Shown here piece after piece: positions 5,884 through 6,837 of a stretch of 6,837 nt of DNA (position 1 is the stretch's first letter; each line of letters begins with the position of its first letter). Source of the DNA: Clostridia bacterium (lineage in GTDB: Bacteria > Bacillota > Clostridia > Christensenellales > UBA1242); NCBI GenBank assembly GCA_017399515.1, contig JAFQBZ010000160.1:1-6837 (forward strand). The letters run 5' to 3'. A program made the position numbers and the translations under genes. Under the pieces are notes generated by a model, which worked only from the letters and a program-made list of their open reading frames with translations, did not search any database and had not been told where the DNA came from.

Positions 5884-5929
5884 GTGTAAGGTTTACGCAA
5901 AAATTCCAGATAAAATGATGGAGGACGAA

Positions 5930-6837
5930 ATGAACGAAAAACAGGCACAGATTCTGCGATTAAAAAAAGAAAAAGATGCAGTAATCATGGCACATTATTA
6001 CGTGGAAGATGATATTCAGGAGATTGCAGATTATGTGGGCGATTCCTATTATTTGAGTGAGATGGCAACAAAAGTGGCTGAAAAAACGATTATTCTTTGC
6101 GGTGTTTCTTTTATGGGAGAAAGTGCAAAACTTTTAAATCCAAAGAAAAAAGTATTGTTGCCGGAGGTTCTGGCAGATTGCCCGATGGCCCATATGGCAT
6201 CTGTAGAAAAAATTAAAGAAGTCAGAGAAAAATATAAAGAAGATGTTGCAGTTGTTTGTTATGTGAATTCAACAGCAGAATTGAAATCCCATTCGGATGT
6301 TTGTGTTACATCGGCAAATGCTGTGAAAGTTGTAAAAGGTCTTCAAAATAAATATATTTATTTTATACCGGATCAGCATTTAGGAAGATATGTGGCACAG
6401 CAGGTTCCTGAAAAGACATTCATTTTTAATGATGGCGGATGTCCGATTCATACAATGATGACAAAGAAAGATATTCAGGCGGCTTTAGATTGTCACCCGA
6501 ATGCAAAAATTCTTGTTCATCCGGAATGTCAGGAAGAAGTGACGGATATGGCCGATTATATCGGAAGCACATCTGGAATTATCAATTATGCAACAGCTTC
6601 CGAAGATAGAGAATTTATTATTGTAACAGAACTTGGTGTTATGTATGAACTGAAAAAGAAGAATCCGGAGAAATTGTTCTATCCGGCGGGGCCTCAGTTA
6701 ATATGTGCAGATATGAAAAAAATTACACTGGATAAAATCATAAAGGTATTGGAAGAAGACAGCGAAGGTGTGATTATGGAAGACGCATTTATGAATCGGG
6801 CAAATGCTCCGTTAGTAAGAATGCTTGAGTTGGCTAG
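5930..6837 (+). CDS. nadA: Quinolinate synthase NadA (extreme C-terminus beyond window)
   Basis: NadA is a cytosolic [4Fe-4S] enzyme that condenses iminoaspartate (from NadB) with dihydroxyacetone phosphate to form quinolinate, which NadC then carries toward NAD. The 302 complete codons show the three cluster cysteines: Cys84 in ADCPMAHM, Cys171 in GGCPIH, Cys259 in PQLICADMKKITL. Substrate-binding motifs are also present: MAHYY near the start, YVNSTAELK, TSAN, PDQHLGRY and HPEC. The spacing fits the short, roughly 300-residue NadA class. The sequence stops inside codon 303 after RMLELA, where family members normally end, so probably only one or a few residues are missing. The ATG at 5930 has GGAGG 5 bases upstream. 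Nine of its twelve prolines are CCG, unlike every gene to the left. nadB and nadC commonly follow in such clostridia and would be expected just outside the window. Confidence 0.96.
   Translation, partial: MNEKQAQILRLKKEKDAVIMAHYYVEDDIQEIADYVGDSYYLSEMATKVAEKTIILCGVSFMGESAKLLNPKKKVLLPEVLADCPMAHMASVEKIKEVREKYKEDVAVVCYVNSTAELKSHSDVCVTSANAVKVVKGLQNKYIYFIPDQHLGRYVAQQVPEKTFIFNDGGCPIHTMMTKKDIQAALDCHPNAKILVHPECQEEVTDMADYIGSTSGIINYATASEDREFIIVTELGVMYELKKKNPEKLFYPAGPQLICADMKKITLDKIIKVLEEDSEGVIMEDAFMNRANAPLVRMLELA

Noticed and set aside
5915..5920. Two in-frame ATG codons upstream of the chosen nadA start
   Set aside because: They lie at or before the GGAGG ribosome site, which is ideally spaced (5 bases) for the ATG at 5930.
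5753..5929. Riboswitch or tRNA in the divergent intergenic region
   Set aside because: The region is filled by two promoters and short leaders (about 30-40 bases each), too short for a known riboswitch, and I see no tRNA-like fold.

Overview
The window joins two pieces of DNA that look unlike each other. Positions 1 to about 5655 are strongly AT-rich. They carry a tightly packed set of minus-strand genes typical of a low-GC Bacillota (Firmicutes), probably an uncultured gut-type lineage; I cannot name the genus. Positions from about 5657 to 6837 have a different codon habit (for example, proline mostly CCG) and look like a Lachnospiraceae-type clostridial genome. The seam falls inside one open reading frame, whose first 28-32 codons are the start of a type I L-asparaginase and whose remainder is the C-terminal half of an M16 (insulinase/YmxG-like) zinc peptidase. 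The simplest explanation is a metagenomic assembly chimera or recombination over a short shared stretch, not a new fusion protein.

Layout, in the direction of minus-strand transcription (high to low coordinates). The headless M16 peptidase half (4883-about 5656) ends at a strong intrinsic terminator (4813-4850). Its 3' arm also supplies the -35 box of the htpG promoter, and a degenerate CIRCE operator (4774-4800) follows directly, so htpG (2872-4746, Hsp90 chaperone) is probably under HrcA heat-shock control. htpG ends at its own terminator (2832-2862). Next is a membrane-anchored protein of unknown function (2085-2654), whose last codons lie in a three-branched inverted-repeat structure (2045-2134) that ends in a short T run. 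Then come rlmH (1523-1981, 23S rRNA methyltransferase), with a promoter so close to its ATG that the mRNA may be leaderless, and 10 bp later a CadA/ZntA-type metal-exporting P1B ATPase (1-1512, C-terminus outside the window). The ATPase has an Arg where the family has the Pro of the HP motif.

On the right, an intact divergent promoter region (5753-5929) drives the asparaginase start leftward and nadA (quinolinate synthase, 5930-6837, missing only about the last residue or so) rightward. nadA makes quinolinate for de novo NAD synthesis and is probably the first gene of a nad operon continuing beyond the window.

Apart from a possible metal-export/rlmH co-transcript, the genes do not form an obvious pathway. 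I see no CRISPR array, tRNA, rRNA, transposase or phage gene. The notable items are the chimeric junction, the nested terminator/promoter/CIRCE block, the three-way-junction repeat and the HP-motif variant.
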